From Hexactinellida sp. DTS-2022 (Eukaryota; Porifera; Hexactinellida), in the NCBI GenBank assembly GCA_028753945.1, contig JAPNXP010000014.1, positions 1,984,001-2,048,000 on the forward strand: DNA of 64,000 bases, in the 5' to 3' direction. Of this stretch, positions 45,901 to 56,720 are shown piece by piece. Each line of letters begins with the position of its first letter. Position 1 is the first letter of the stretch. The notes beneath the pieces are model-generated. The model was not told the DNA's origin, ran no database searches, and worked only from the letters and a program-made list of their open reading frames with translations. A program made the position numbers and the translations under genes.

Positions 45901-47520
45901 TGTCCTTGACGGTGCACAAAAGTCCCTCTATATAATAAGAACTGTGCTTATTATGCTTCCCGATCAAGAATATACATTAGTCACATAAGTTGCGCTTATT
46001 ATGCAGTCCGACTAAGTAATATCCATTAGACATAACGGTTCGCAAAAGTACTTCTTTATAATATCAACTCTGCTTATCATGCAGCCCTACTAGGAAATAT
46101 ACATTAGTCATAGACGGAGCCCGAAAGAACCACTCTATAATAACAACTGTGCTTATTATGCTGTCCGACTAATAAATATCCATTAGTCATAAACGACGCG
46201 CAAAATAACCTCTCTAGAATAACAACTGCGATTTTTTGCTACCCGACTAAGAATATACATTAGTCCTAGACGGTCCGCAAAAGTACCTCTCTATAATAAG
46301 AACTGTGCTTATTAAGCTTACCTTCTAAGAAATACAGATTAGTCTTAGATTATACTCAAAAGAACCTCTTTAGAATAACAACTGTGCTTATCATGCTTGC
46401 CGACTAAGAATATACATTAGTCATAGAAAGTGCGCAAAGGTACCTCTCTATTATAACATCTGAGCATATTATGCTCACCTACAGATATATACATTACAGT
46501 CGAAATCGGGTTTTTTTGCTTATTGGGTTTTTTTGCCTCCTTTTGTCGTGCATTTTGGGGGGCAAAAAAACCCGATTTCGACTGTAGTCATAAATGGTTC
46601 GCAAAAGTACTTCTTTATAATAACATTTCTGCTTATCATGGTGCCCTACAAGGAAATATACAGTATTCATAGACGGAGCCCGAAAGAACTTCTCTATAAT
46701 AACAACTGTCCTTATAATGCAGCCCGACTAAGAAATATACATTAGTCTTTGACGGTACACAAAAATTACCTCTCTATTACAACAACTGTGCTATTATGCT
46801 GCCCGACTAAGAAATATACATTAGTCATAAACTGTTCGCAAAAGTACTTTTGTATAATAACAACTCTGCTTATCATGCTTGCCCTACTAAGAAATATACA
46901 TTAGTAATTGACGGAGCCCGAAGGAACCTCTCTATAATAACAACTGTGCTTATTATGCTGCCCGACTAAGAAATATCCATTAGTCATAAACGGCGCGCAA
47001 AATAACCACTCTGGAATAATAACTTTGATTTTTATGCTACCCGACTGAAAATATACTTTAGTCATAAACTGTTCGCAAAAGTACTTTTGTATAATAACAA
47101 CTGTGCATATTATGCTCAGTTACTAAGACATATACATTAGTCTTAGACGGTGCCCAAAAGAACCTCTCTATAATAACAACTGTGCTCATTATGTTGCCCT
47201 ACTAAGAAATATACATTAGTCATAAACCGTGCGCAAAATACCTCTCAATAATAACAACTGTGCATATTATGCTCAGTTACTAAGAAATATACATTAGTCT
47301 TAGAGGTTACCCAAAAGTAGCTCTCTATAATAACAACTGTCCTTAATATACTCCCCTACTAACAAATACACATTAGTCATAGACGGTGCCCAAAAGAACC
47401 TCTCTATAATAACAACTGTGATTATTATGCTCCCCTACTAAGAAATATACATTAGTCTTAGACGGTGCCCAAAAGAACCGCTCTATAATAACAACTGTGC
47501 TCATTATGCTGCACAGAACA
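42904..47520 (+). repeat. 79-bp satellite array, forward orientation, part 2
   Basis: About 58 monomers of the same family (AATATACATTAGTCATAGAC, GGAGCCCGAAAGAACCTCTC, TATAATAACAACTGTGCTTA). Variant classes alternate in a semi-regular way: GGAGCCxGAAAG, GGTTCGCAAAAGTACTTCT and GGCGCGCAAAATAACC types. This hints at higher-order units of several monomers. Near 44,090-44,230 a two-monomer segment (TCTTTGACGCTGCGCTTAAC) is repeated almost exactly. Ends at about 47,520. Confidence 0.9.
46497..46584. mobile_element. 88-bp hairpin MITE (CAGTCGAAATCGGG), TA duplication
   Basis: CAGTCGAAATCGGGTTTTTT then TGC at the left and GCAAAAAAACCCGATTTCGA then CTG at the right pair as near-perfect arms. TA at 46,495-46,496 and 46,585-46,586 and an uninterrupted satellite monomer after removal fix the insertion. 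The ends suggest the Tc1/mariner-pogo group. Confidence 0.88.
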
Positions 47521-47544
47521 GAGTATTATTAACTAAGAACCCAA

Positions 47545-48060
47545 ATATTCAGGATATGTGTCTCATGGGTTATAGAAGTGCACCTGGGTTCAGAACTTTT
47601 TTATTAGATTTATTTGGACACATTTTTGCACCTGTTTAATATTGAAACAGGAACAATACATAGTACCCGAATATTCAATTTATGTGCATTCGATAGATAA
47701 TTAAATTCTACACCCTTTCACAGTGCACGAACTTTTAAATTGTGTTTCGTTTTTGCCACAAATGAGTTACAAATTCCCTTTTTATTAACACTTCAGTTCA
47801 AATCCAAGTGTTAATTAAAATTCTATTGTTTCAACTTGTAATAATTATACTGATTTAACTTGTGAGTTCGAAGTAGGCTTCTATTTTCTAATCGAAAACT
47901 AAGATATTACATTCCTTAACAACGACAGATTATGTGATTATATTTACTGCAGGAATACGGTTGCCCTTTAAATATATTGACGTAATTAATTATAATTAAT
48001 TCAGTCAGTACACGGTATTTAATTTATCCCAATATGATTCCTTGCTTGTAAATTTTTTCT
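47545..48060. repeat. Single arm of the giant palindromic element
   Basis: Aligns with the complement of about 60,640-61,070. Shared blocks include GGACACATTTTTGCACCTGT, AATTCAATTTATGTGCATTC, AACACTTCAGTTCAAAT and GACAGATTATGTGATTATAT. Only the centre and one arm are present, at the right border of the satellite field. No coding sequence. Confidence 0.75.
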
Positions 48061-48149
48061 TTGTATAGTAGGAGCAGGTTTACTAAACATTCATCAAAGT
48101 AGAAATAATTACATTCCGGAGGTCATATTTCCGGCATCTTGAACATTTC

Positions 48150-49154
48150 AATTTCTGTCCAAAAGTATTTGAACACATGTATTATATGAATTCATATGTT
48201 CAAGCTTCTAGCAGCATATTAACATTATCATATGCTTCAAAATGGAAGTTGACATAAAATTATATGTTAATTATAATAAAATGACAAAATATTTGGATTA
48301 AATTTGTCAGGGCTTTTCATGAGTGACCGAGTCATTTGACTCGTGATAAAAGTCAGATACTCGAGTCACCGAGTCAATTGACTAGTGACAAAATTCGGTG
48401 AATCGAGTCACCGAGTCTGACTCGATGACTCGTGCTGACCTGCGAGTCATCGAGTCAATCAAATGAATCGTGAAAGCCCTGAAATTTTTAAGGACGTGTT
48501 TGACTCATTATCTACACAATTAGCTAGTACTGATCATTATATATAATTTATGATAATTATGAGGCAATTACTATTATAAATTATGATTTCAGAATTGAAT
48601 AATTCATCAGGGGCGGAATACCCGGGCGACTGGTGCGGCGTGCGCTGTACCACTTTAAGGTTGGCTAGCATTAAAATACTACCTCTATCTGTTCGAAATT
48701 ACAATTCATTGATAATTTAATGATTTAATGAAAGCCGGATCGCATTCAAATACCTGGTGCAGCGTCGCCGGACCATAAACAAATATCTTGTCCGGCGTGG
48801 CCGGACCACATTGAAATACTGTAAAATTCTCTCCCGTACCACTTTTCGAAAGGATGTGCCGCAAATGTTCAGTCTAATTTCGCTAGATGCACAATTTCTA
48901 ATCATTACGATCGTTTCCACTGAGATACAGTCAGATTCTAATTTGTTCCGCTTGTGCACAAGTGACTACTGACAGGGAGACATGCCACTTCATGGATATT
49001 GTAAATATTGACTTAAAAAGTTATGTATGAAGTTTAGAACTATAGTAATATATTAAAATCATTTAAGAGTAGTTTATATAACCTTAAATAACTTCTTGAA
49101 ACATATTGGTCTGGAATACTATTCCTGTTTTCAATTACTTTTGGCCGGTCAGTG
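48150..49154. mobile_element. Tc1-like MITE, second copy, with two insertions
   Basis: CCAAAAGTATTTGAACAxxT and TTCTAGCAGCATAxTAxCAT at 48,157-48,230 match the 2402 element. The right half (GCCACTTCATGGATATTG at 48,983, TACTTTTGGCCGGTCAGTG at 49,136-49,154) also matches. Between them lie a hAT-type MITE (48,308-48,481) and a CAGGGGCGGAATACCCGGGC segment (48,609 to about 48,965). Confidence 0.7.
48308..48481. mobile_element. hAT-type GAGTCA MITE, copy 2
   Basis: 174 bp, ends CAGGGCTTTTCATGAGT and TCGTGAAAGCCCTG, with flanks AAATTTGT and AAATTTTT (seven of eight). It has the same GACTCG/CGAGTCA interior as 5828-6002. Confidence 0.85.
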
Positions 49155-49689
49155 TATCTCTATTTACCCAGATGCAATAGTTTAATTTAACATATGTTTC
49201 TCCTTTTATCAGTTGTACACTGACACAAATGACATTTTCAGATTGTAGTGCGGTTTTTTGCACATATCCAATGGTGATCATTATATATTATCTAAAAAGT
49301 TTGTTTTCTACATCATGGCGATTTGGTCACATACACCATGGGCGAGGCATCTTTATTAGTTTAATATTTCTGGATATCCAACGGTTACTAAAAGCGTGTT
49401 TGCGTCCAAAATGTAGTACAATCTGGACATCCAATAGTTATACGTGAAAATATGGTGAACAAAGTGAACAATAATTATACGTGAAAATTTGGACTTTTGG
49501 ACATCACTTCTATGTATTTTAGATGAGAATAAACTTGGTTAATGATTCAGAAATAATAGTATAATAAAGTTTCATATAATAACTTTATAATAACTTATAA
49601 ACTTCAATAATGAAATATAATCAACTTAGGCATTCGTTACTTCCCTACTTTTTATTGCGATCCCCGGAAAATAATCTGCGACCCCTATG
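49155..49689. other. No feature recognised
   Basis: AT-rich sequence with no supported frame or repeat. Confidence 0.4.
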
Positions 49690-49805
49690 CGCCCCTAGTG
49701 AAAACACCTGGCGCCGCCTCTAGTCTTTTTTGGAGGAGTCGCAAAGGTTTGAAAATTGTGTAATTGGGTAGCGAAAGAAAAGAAGTTGAGAACCACTGCC
49801 TTAGT
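49690..49805. mobile_element. hAT terminal remnants
   Basis: ACACCTGGCGCCGCCTCTAG and, further on, AAGAAGTTGAGAACCACTGC look like right-hand ends of two different hAT elements (CAGTGGTTCTCAAC type). Left partners were not identified. Confidence 0.45.
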
Positions 49806-49917
49806 GTATCATTTATTTTGAAAGTTTATATAGTATATATACTATATGTTTTATTGTTCAAATAGGTGGATAACTCTACACTCCCCTACCAAAAGTACTC
49901 GTACTCCATCAACTTCC

Positions 49918-50187
49918 CAGGGCCGTAGGAGCAGGTGCGGCAGGTGCGGCCATGGCCGCACCAATAATTTTGGTGACCAGACAAATATTCGGGACAATTT
50001 TAACTCACCGACAACTATAGGTGCGGCATAATGGTATTGGTAAACACAACTGATACAGGTGTGGCATAGGTGCTGCTGGTACCTCCAAACTGTTCGGTAC
50101 CATTATAATATATAGTATTTGTAACCATTAGATTATTTAGTGACGTCACTATGCCGCACCAATAAATGTTGGCGTGCTACGGGCCTG
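49918..50187. mobile_element. hAT-type MITE, 270 bp
   Basis: Ends CAGGGCCGTAGGAGCAGGTG and GGCGTGCTACGGGCCTG are inverted repeats. GGTGCGGC and GCCGCACCAATAA motifs recur inside. Flanks show CTTCC on both sides but not in the exact register of an 8-bp duplication. Confidence 0.65.
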
Positions 50188-50771
50188 CTTCCCATATAAA
50201 ATAGTAATATAGTGAGTCTTTAATAATGTGTATTATTACTATATATATGGGATATTGCAATTTGATGTCATATTTGTATTCTATCATAGCCTACTAAACA
50301 TAAGGCCATTTCACTGAGCCAAATGCGCCTGGACCAGGGATAAGATGAAGGCGATTTTCTTATATACCCATAATGTAAATATATATATTTTGATTAAAAC
50401 TACAGATGCTTATCTGGTTTAAAAAAATAGTTAACAAGATTCGTCTGTAAATATTAGCTATTCTAATTACAAATTCTCTTTAATTCAATCATACTTTGCC
50501 TTTATAATGCTAGCTCATTGTTTATTTATATCCTGAACTCATGCCCAACTCTTGTTCTGCTCCCAGATGTGCTACTGGATACTATAGTGACCATAGTGGT
50601 GTTGCAGTATTTCACAATCCTTCTAGGCCGCAAGACATCGTCCATAAGTGGAAAAGTTTTCTGCATAGAGATGGTGAATATGCTTTACTAGTTGGACATA
50701 CTTAATTAATTAATTACCAGTTTTCCTTTAAGCTTAACATCACTTACATACTTTAATTAATAAATAACTTC

Positions 50772-50920
50772 TATGTAGACCGTCTAATTCTAGACCAGGT
50801 TTTCTTACATATACATTAGTATTACCCATAGACGGCAGGGCTTTTGGTCTACAGAATTTATAGACGGTCGACAATTTTTTGGCTTATTTGTATGGGCTTT
50901 TTATATAGACTGTCTACATA
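50772..50920. mobile_element. Small MITE in the P-element intron
   Basis: TATGTAGACCGTCTAATTC at the left and ATAGACTGTCTACATA at the right are inverted repeats, with ATAGACGG copies inside. About 149 bp, lying between the two THAP half-exons. Confidence 0.55.
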
Positions 50921-51221
50921 TAAGGATGCTCTTTAATTAATCATACGTAATTATGTAATTATATGCTAGATCTTCACACACTGAAAGACATTTTCGTTTG
51001 TGCTAAACACTTTGATCCTGATGATATCATTGACACACAAACTTATCTTGACTTTGATGGCCAAACGAAGATACGACCAATAAAAGCTACATTGAAGAAA
51101 GGCGCAATACCTAAATACCTAAATACCTTCCTGGTGGCCCTGATCGTCTTAATCACACCATCAAGTATCAGCGGCTTGATAGAGACAAAAGGAGCATGAT
51201 TACAGATCCAAGTATGTCAAG

Positions 51222-51681
51222 CAGGGTTGTATCAACTCATTTTGAGTTGGCAAAACAACTCATTTTTTGTCTACCAACTCATTCAAATTTCCTTCACCAA
51301 CTCATTCAACTCATTTATTTTGCTGTTACCAACTCATTCAAGAAAATGAGTTGATTCTGCCAACTCATTTTTTATTAAATTAATTGTAACTAACGTATAT
51401 CATAAATCTTCAGTTTGCTAATACATTTACAGCTGCGTAGGTCGGATCTCAAAAGTGATCCGGCAAATTTAGATCTCCCTACGCATTAATGTTACGACAA
51501 AGTGAAAGTTGTCTGGCCATGGTCGGAAGTAGGGTTGTATCAACTCATTTTGAGTTGGCAAACAACTCATTTTTTGTCTACCAACTCATTCAACTCATTC
51601 ATTTTGCTGTCACCAACTCATTCAACTCATTCAAGAAAATGAGTTGATTCTGCCAACTCAAAATGAGTTGATACAACCCTG
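51222..51681. mobile_element. hAT-type MITE composite, perfect 8-bp TSD
   Basis: Begins CAGGGTTGTATCAACTCATT and ends AATGAGTTGATACAACCCTG, flanked by ATGTCAAG on both sides (51,214-51,221 and 51,682-51,689). A second AGGGTTGTATCAACTCATTT start at about 51,533 with the same downstream CCAACTCATTCAACTCATTC repeats shows that one copy has landed in, or been duplicated inside, another. It interrupts the P-element transposase. Confidence 0.88.
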
Positions 51682-53002
51682 ATGTCAAGTTGTGCTAAAT
51701 GTAAAAGTTTTGTATTTCAACATGTTGTATGTTATTGTATATAGGAAATGAAACAGAGTGAAGACTTGTACGAAGAAGAACAGAGAAAATTCACTGTCTC
51801 TAATTCATCTGACATTAAGATCTCCAAAGATTGTTTTTGGCACCTTGATATCACATTTATATTGTCAATAAGACATCAAATATTGTCATTTCAGTCCAAA
51901 ACATTGTTACTATTGACAAGTTTCTTCAAGTTAGAGTGTTATAATCGTGGAACCCTTGCGAATCTCTCAATCAGCTGGATGTTTGAAAACCGATAGATAT
52001 GGACATTGATTGATTAATCAACACTCTTGGAAGGGAGTTCGTGTCAAGGAACGAGATTACAGATGTAAAACTACAATGTATTGGTTCGTCAAGTCCTGGA
52101 AAATGAGAGGGCACTTAAACAGTCTAATATTCTCAAGTTGTATAATAGGAAAGATTATGTCCATAAAGATAGAGATTCGTTTATGGAATTTATCAGCAGC
52201 TTCGAAGTTCGAAAACCATGAAGATTATCTTTATCGCAGCCTTCCGGAGAATTGTGATTTCACACATAATGTCTGTGGCCACTCTTTTGAAGTTTTTTTT
52301 CCTGAATTCATACACAAGACAACCTCTAGCTTTTATCGGAGGATATGCTGGCTTTCTTATTAAGGAAATTGTCTAAAATCTCAGATTTGTACTCCGATCG
52401 TTGTTCAGTACTCACTGAAAATATACGGAATTTAATGGAAATTGAAGACCCGAATTTTAACTTTTGCCTTTTGATTGGCCTTTTTGATCGTGGCTGCTTA
52501 AATGGCCCTTCCAATTACGTGCTAAATGTGGTGTTTACACCTTGGAAAGTGTTTACAATTATGTTTTCCATCGGATTTAAGCAACTCCCCCTCCTAAAAC
52601 TCGATAGTTAAAAGTGCTAATACTTCGTTGATGAGTGTATAGATTGCTTAGTACAGAAGGAAAATCCATTTATTACTTTAAATTTTAACAACAGTAGCCA
52701 ATTGTTACTTAACAGCAACAAGGCAAAGAACCATATTGTATTATTGTTCCTACTACCTGCCCCATTTAAAATCACGAGATATTCCTCTAGATATTTGCTT
52801 AGTTTTCATAATTATACTATCTAGTTTGCATGTAATAATAATACTTGAGCTTGAATTTATGTTGGGAGACCACTATGACCCATATATAAAACTTTGATAT
52901 GTGTAGTTGATATAATAAGTCTAGTATTAAGGAGATAGAATATTGCATTAATATATATTATAAAAAATTGCAAAATTCTTATTTATGCATTTCAATTTTC
53001 CA

Positions 53003-53283
53003 ACAATACTTTGATACTCTATCTATCCAATTCCGAAAGAAAATTTCGATTCGGACATTTTTTGACATTTTCGACGTCCCCCAAGGTCAGAATCATCGTC
53101 CTATAGAAAAATATGGCCATAGAATCCTGAATTATTGTCAATTATTGAAAAAGGATAAATTTTTGTTAAACCACTCATAGCTATACTTTGACATGCTATC
53201 TATCCAAATCCAAAAGGAAAATTTGATTCGGACATTTTTTCTACCATTTTAACGTCACTAAAGGTCAAAATCACCGCCATTTT
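53003..53283. repeat. Direct duplication, ~100 bp, two copies
   Basis: ACTTTGAxxxxCTATCTATC, CGATTCGGACATTTTTT and CAAGGTCAGAATCAxCG-type blocks occur at 53,003-53,103 and again at 53,185-53,283 with about 15 percent differences. No coding meaning seen in this stretch (52,613-53,640) otherwise. Confidence 0.6.
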
Positions 53284-53871
53284 GTACAAATACATTCCGT
53301 AAGAATTTCCTGGGAGTGACCTTGATTATGTAGGGGATATCTCAAAAAGTATAATTCGTAGAGAAAAAAAACTATCCCTCAAAAATGATCCTTATCAGTA
53401 GAGCTACCAGATCCGCAGCGTCGATTTTCAACTGTAATACAAAGTTATAGAGTTAATAATTAATCAGAGCCAAATATTGGTAAAATTTGAGCAATTATTT
53501 GAAAATCTATAGAAAAAAATAATAAAATTGTTTCTGACAAATGTACGTGGCGGATCTGATGTAACTAATAGTAAAGAGTTAAATTAGCACTAATACAGAA
53601 CTTGCGCCTAATAGAGTAAATTGCTAGCTTTTACATTCGTTAACGGAAAATTCGTCGCAGGAAAATTCGTCGCAAGAAAATTGGTCGCGGAAAATTGGTC
53701 GCCGGAAAATTAGTCGCCGGAAAATTCGTCGCATAGAAAATTTGTTGCACAGACAAAAGTAAACCCAAAATTTACAACATAAGCACAAAAATCCAGTTTT
53801 AACAGTATTGATTCCCGAATCTAAAGTTATACGATTTGTCGCATGATACCTTGTATATTCTTCGTATTAAG

Positions 53872-54330
53872 GGCATACCTAATTTCCGGGAAGGGACGGG
53901 ACGGAACCGTCCCGGAAAATCCAGGTACCTAAAGTACGGGACGGGACAGGTAGTAGTAAATTATTAATTACGATTACATGGGCTAAAACAGTAGTTCTTA
54001 ACTGGTGGGGAATGGATCCTTTGTATAAAATATAATTTCTGAGAAATATTTTATATAAATTCTACGTGCTATAGTATTATTGTCGAGCCTCCTCACGATT
54101 ATGATCAAAGCTAAGTTCGAAACAAATTAGAGGAAAACACTTTCACTGGTCCTCACATAGCCAAGCTTGCCCAGTAAACAAGTGCAACTATTTCATTAAG
54201 AATTTTAGAAATATACACATTAGGTGATCTATATGGAAGGTTTCGCACTGTCCCGTCCCGTACTTTAGGTACCTGAATTTTCCGGGACGGTTCTGTCCCG
54301 TCCCGTCCCCTCCCTGAAATTAGGCATGCC
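53872..54330. mobile_element. GGGACGGGACGG MITE inside the MULE
   Basis: GGCATACCTAATTTCCGGGA and its complement TTAGGCATGCC at the right, with ~80 bases of paired GGGACGGGACGG/CCGTCCCGTCCC and GGTACCTAAAGTACGGGACG sequence. Flanks CGTATTAAG and CGTATAAG resemble an 8-bp duplication with one extra base. The GC-rich arms contrast with an AT-rich centre. Confidence 0.8.
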
Positions 54331-54391
54331 CGTATAAGAAGTGTATAGTTTAATGAAAGGACAATGCTAAAAAATGAAAAACTATGAATTA

Positions 54392-55813
54392 TTATATGTT
54401 AATATTATATGCTATCCCCCTTAAGTAATCTAGAAGATTGCGATTTGAGTAGGCAGCAACTAATGTGAAGATCCTCTCTTCTCTCTTTAGGGACAGCTTG
54501 GAAATTTCTTTGTGTTCTCCCCCTTCCCATTTCGAGTAAACTGCCTCCTGAAGTGATTGTTCCCGCTTCAAATGTTTTAGTAATTTTGGTAGGCTTGGGT
54601 GTGAATGAGAAATTCCAGATCCAAAGGCGTTGTGCCAGCCTTCCACAGAGTTGTTGGTACGCGCTTGCTTGCTGATAATTTGCATATACATATTCCATAC
54701 CCTGATAGGAAATGGAGGCATTCTTCTGGAATTATTAGGTAGCTTCTTTCCTATATACGTATTCTCAAAGTATTTAGCTACTCACATAGCTGATTGTGGA
54801 TATTCTTCCATTATCATATTGAATGAATCAATAACATCATTCTCAGGCACAAAGGCCAAACAAGGTAACATCTTGAGTTTCAGAGCAAACTCTTTATCTT
54901 GTTGGTACCTTGTAGTTAAGCCCTCGGCTTGAACTTTTCTGTAAACACTCTGAGCTAAGTGGAAGAAGCAGCCAGATACTGAAGCATTGAAGTGATTTTC
55001 GAAAGAATTTATTGCGGCTTTCTCAAAATCTATCATAATGGATTTCGGATTTAATTCGGGCCCTAGTTCGAGTAGTTTGAGATTCATTTGATCATAAGTT
55101 CGTTCATTCTTAGCCTCAAGCAAACCATATACACAAGGGAATATGTAACCATCTTTTTCGGCATGGATTGTATATATCTGAAAGAAATGTTCGGGTACTA
55201 CTTTGAAAGTTCCATCACAAAACCAGTTTGAACTTTCTTTTAGAATAGATAGAAAGTTGGGAGTTCCAAAAAGAATGAGTCTGTGTACATCGCCTTCCCC
55301 AGAATCAAAAAGTAAGAAACTATCTCCCTTGTGAGAAAACTTTAGAGAATTTGGAATGATCACTTCAGCACAACAAGAAGGATTGCCAAAATATTCTTCC
55401 GCTGTACTTTTGCAATTTCGTATTGTTCGTTTAACAGATGCAAGTTTCGGAAGTTTAACTATGCTCTCTGCAGACATGTTTTGAACTGAGTTGGCAAGAA
55501 GGTTCCTAGTACTTGTTTCTGAATTCTTTGCAACTTCTTTGAGATTGTTATAACCTCTTAACATTTCTACCCTAGACATGTCAGGGCTATGTGAATGTTG
55601 ACAATATATCTCAGACGAATTGTGTGGTTTAATGATATCATTGTTAGATGTATGTATTCTAGCTTTGCAACTTCCTCGTTTTTCACAGACCCAGTATTCG
55701 ATGCCATTCGCAACCCTGTTCAAAGTGTAAATATATCCGTGTGTAGTTGCCTTGTCTTTATTTATTTCGCTTTTGATCCTCTCAATAGTTAAGTCGGGTA
55801 AGGAGGTCGCCAT
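54392..55813 (-). pseudogene. MULE transposase with FLYWCH zinc finger, one in-frame TGA
   Basis: A 473-codon frame on the minus strand starting MATSLPDLTIERIKSE. Residues about 24-75 form a FLYWCH-type zinc finger (GYIYTLNRVANGIEYWVC, CKARIHTS, then a CQHSHSP pair), which binds DNA. The MULE catalytic domain follows: FCDGTFKVVPEHFFQIY with the first Asp codon at 55,213-55,215, FPCVYGLLEAKNERTYDQM, and SIMIDFEKAAINSF with the second Asp at 55,028-55,030, then CFFHLAQSVYRKVQ. After YPQSAM a TGA at 54,782-54,784 interrupts, but the same frame continues VAKYFENTYIGKKLPNNSRR to RTNNSVEGWHNAFGSGI and stops at 54,392. This tail is standard for the family, so a single nonsense change is the only visible lesion. 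It is the best preserved DNA transposase here apart from the P element at 62 kb. Confidence 0.9.
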
Positions 55814-56720
55814 TATTGATGAAACTTAAACCAAAATAGCCCATATTTATATGTTCTCATGAATGCATTATCCAGGAGTTTGTTAACAAACAAACACATC
55901 TTAGTAGTGCTCTGAAACATGTCAATGAAAATTAAAAGTGAAAAATGATAACAGCTTTGTCCTTCCATTAAACTATATTCACACTTCTTATACGAAGAAT
56001 ATACAAGGTAGCATAGGACAAATCGTATAACTTTAGATTCGGGAATCAATATTATTAAAACTGGATTTTTGTGCTTATGTTGTAAATTTCGGGTTGACTT
56101 TTGTCTGTGGCTCTGTGCACACAAATTTTCTATGCGACGAATTTTCCGGCGACGAATTTTCCATGCGACTAATTTTCTGGCGACCAATTTTCCGGCGACG
56201 AATTTTCCAAGCGACGAATTTTCCGCGACCAATTTTCCGGCGACGAATTTTCTGGCGACGAATTTTCCGCCATTCCTTACATTATCTAGTATGGATTCAA
56301 AAGCTAAACTTTGACTATGAATGTATAATTCAAATTTTTCAATTTTTGAAATTCTGAGTCTCTACGTCCTTCTTAGAGACTTAACTAGAACTGTTCAAAA
56401 ATGCAATAATAATTGGGGTTCATCGGGTGTCGAAAATGCGATATTCTATCTCCTTAGTATTAATCAGGTAATTGGTTACAGTTAGAAAAATAAACCCGCC
56501 TTTATCTTATCCCTGGTCCAAAGCAGTGAAATGGCCTTTATATAGTAGGCTATGGTTCTATGCATTCGAAGTATCCATACCAAAAGATTTTAACTCTATT
56601 ATCTGCTGATAGGCTGAAAATTATTATCGAATGCCACCATGTGCCACTTATTCCCATCTTGTAGCATGGGGGCAATTGGAAGAAGTGGTACATGGTGACA
56701 TCGGGTGATAATTTAAAACC

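Larger units (their letters stand above)
50541..52612 (+). pseudogene. THAP9/P-element-type transposase, decayed
   Basis: The ATG at 50,541 starts a THAP zinc finger: MPNSCSAPRCATGYY gives the first two Cys and HKWKSFLHRDGEYAL follows. The second half (DIFVCAKHFDPDDI, C-x-x-H) starts near 50,968 after a TATGCTAG acceptor-like site, so a ~280-base intron carrying a small MITE probably separates them. A hAT-type insertion (51,222-51,681) follows DPSMSS. Further along, in several frames, are QVLENERALKQSNILKLYN (about 52,100), PLAFIGGYAGFLIKEI (52,321), then LLIGLFDRGCLNGPSNYV (about 52,470), matching the AGY and LxDRGxLxxPS blocks near the C-terminus of P transposases. The central catalytic Asp block is not recognisable. 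Dead through many frameshifts. Confidence 0.75.
53643..56270 (-). mobile_element. MULE with minisatellite TIRs and 9-bp TSD, 2628 bp
   Basis: Long inverted ends (left about 53,643-53,870, right about 55,985-56,270) consist of outer tandem units GGAAAATTCGTCGCC, about 15 bases each, 6-9 copies. An inner shared block follows (ACAACATAAGCACAAAAATC, GATTCCCGAATCTAAAGTTA, ACCTTGTATATTCTTCGTAT). Flanks CATTCGTTA (53,634-53,642) and CATTCCTTA (56,271-56,279) match at eight of nine positions, the duplication length expected of Mutator-like elements. The FLYWCH transposase is inside and a MITE is inserted in the left inverted repeat. Confidence 0.9.
50285..56554 (+). mobile_element. P-element (THAP family), with nested MULE and MITEs
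   Basis: CATAGCCTACTAAACATAAG, GCCATTTCACTG and CTGGACCAGGGATAAGATGA at the left are matched by complementary TCTTATCCCTGGTCC, CAGTGAAATGGCC and TATAGTAGGCTATG at the right. TTCTAT flanks both ends. The THAP transposase relic lies inside. The sequence around GTATTAAGGAGATAGAATAT at 52,925 recurs inverted at 56,437, on the far side of the MULE (53,643-56,270), so the MULE sits within the element's 3' region. Without inserts the element would be about 3 kb, a normal P-element size. Confidence 0.7.

Noticed and set aside
27504-47520. Regularly spaced repeats that might suggest a CRISPR array
   Set aside because: The 79-base period is a continuous tandem monomer with no conserved short repeat separated by unique spacers and no cas genes. 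It is a eukaryotic satellite.
47760-47830. GTTCAAATCC that resembles a tRNA B box (possible SINE)
   Set aside because: There is no A box at the right distance and no tRNA-like fold, and the sequence belongs to the palindromic element arm.
56069-56357. Frames encoding ATNFPATNF-type repeats
   Set aside because: These come from the 15-base tandem units in the MULE inverted repeat.
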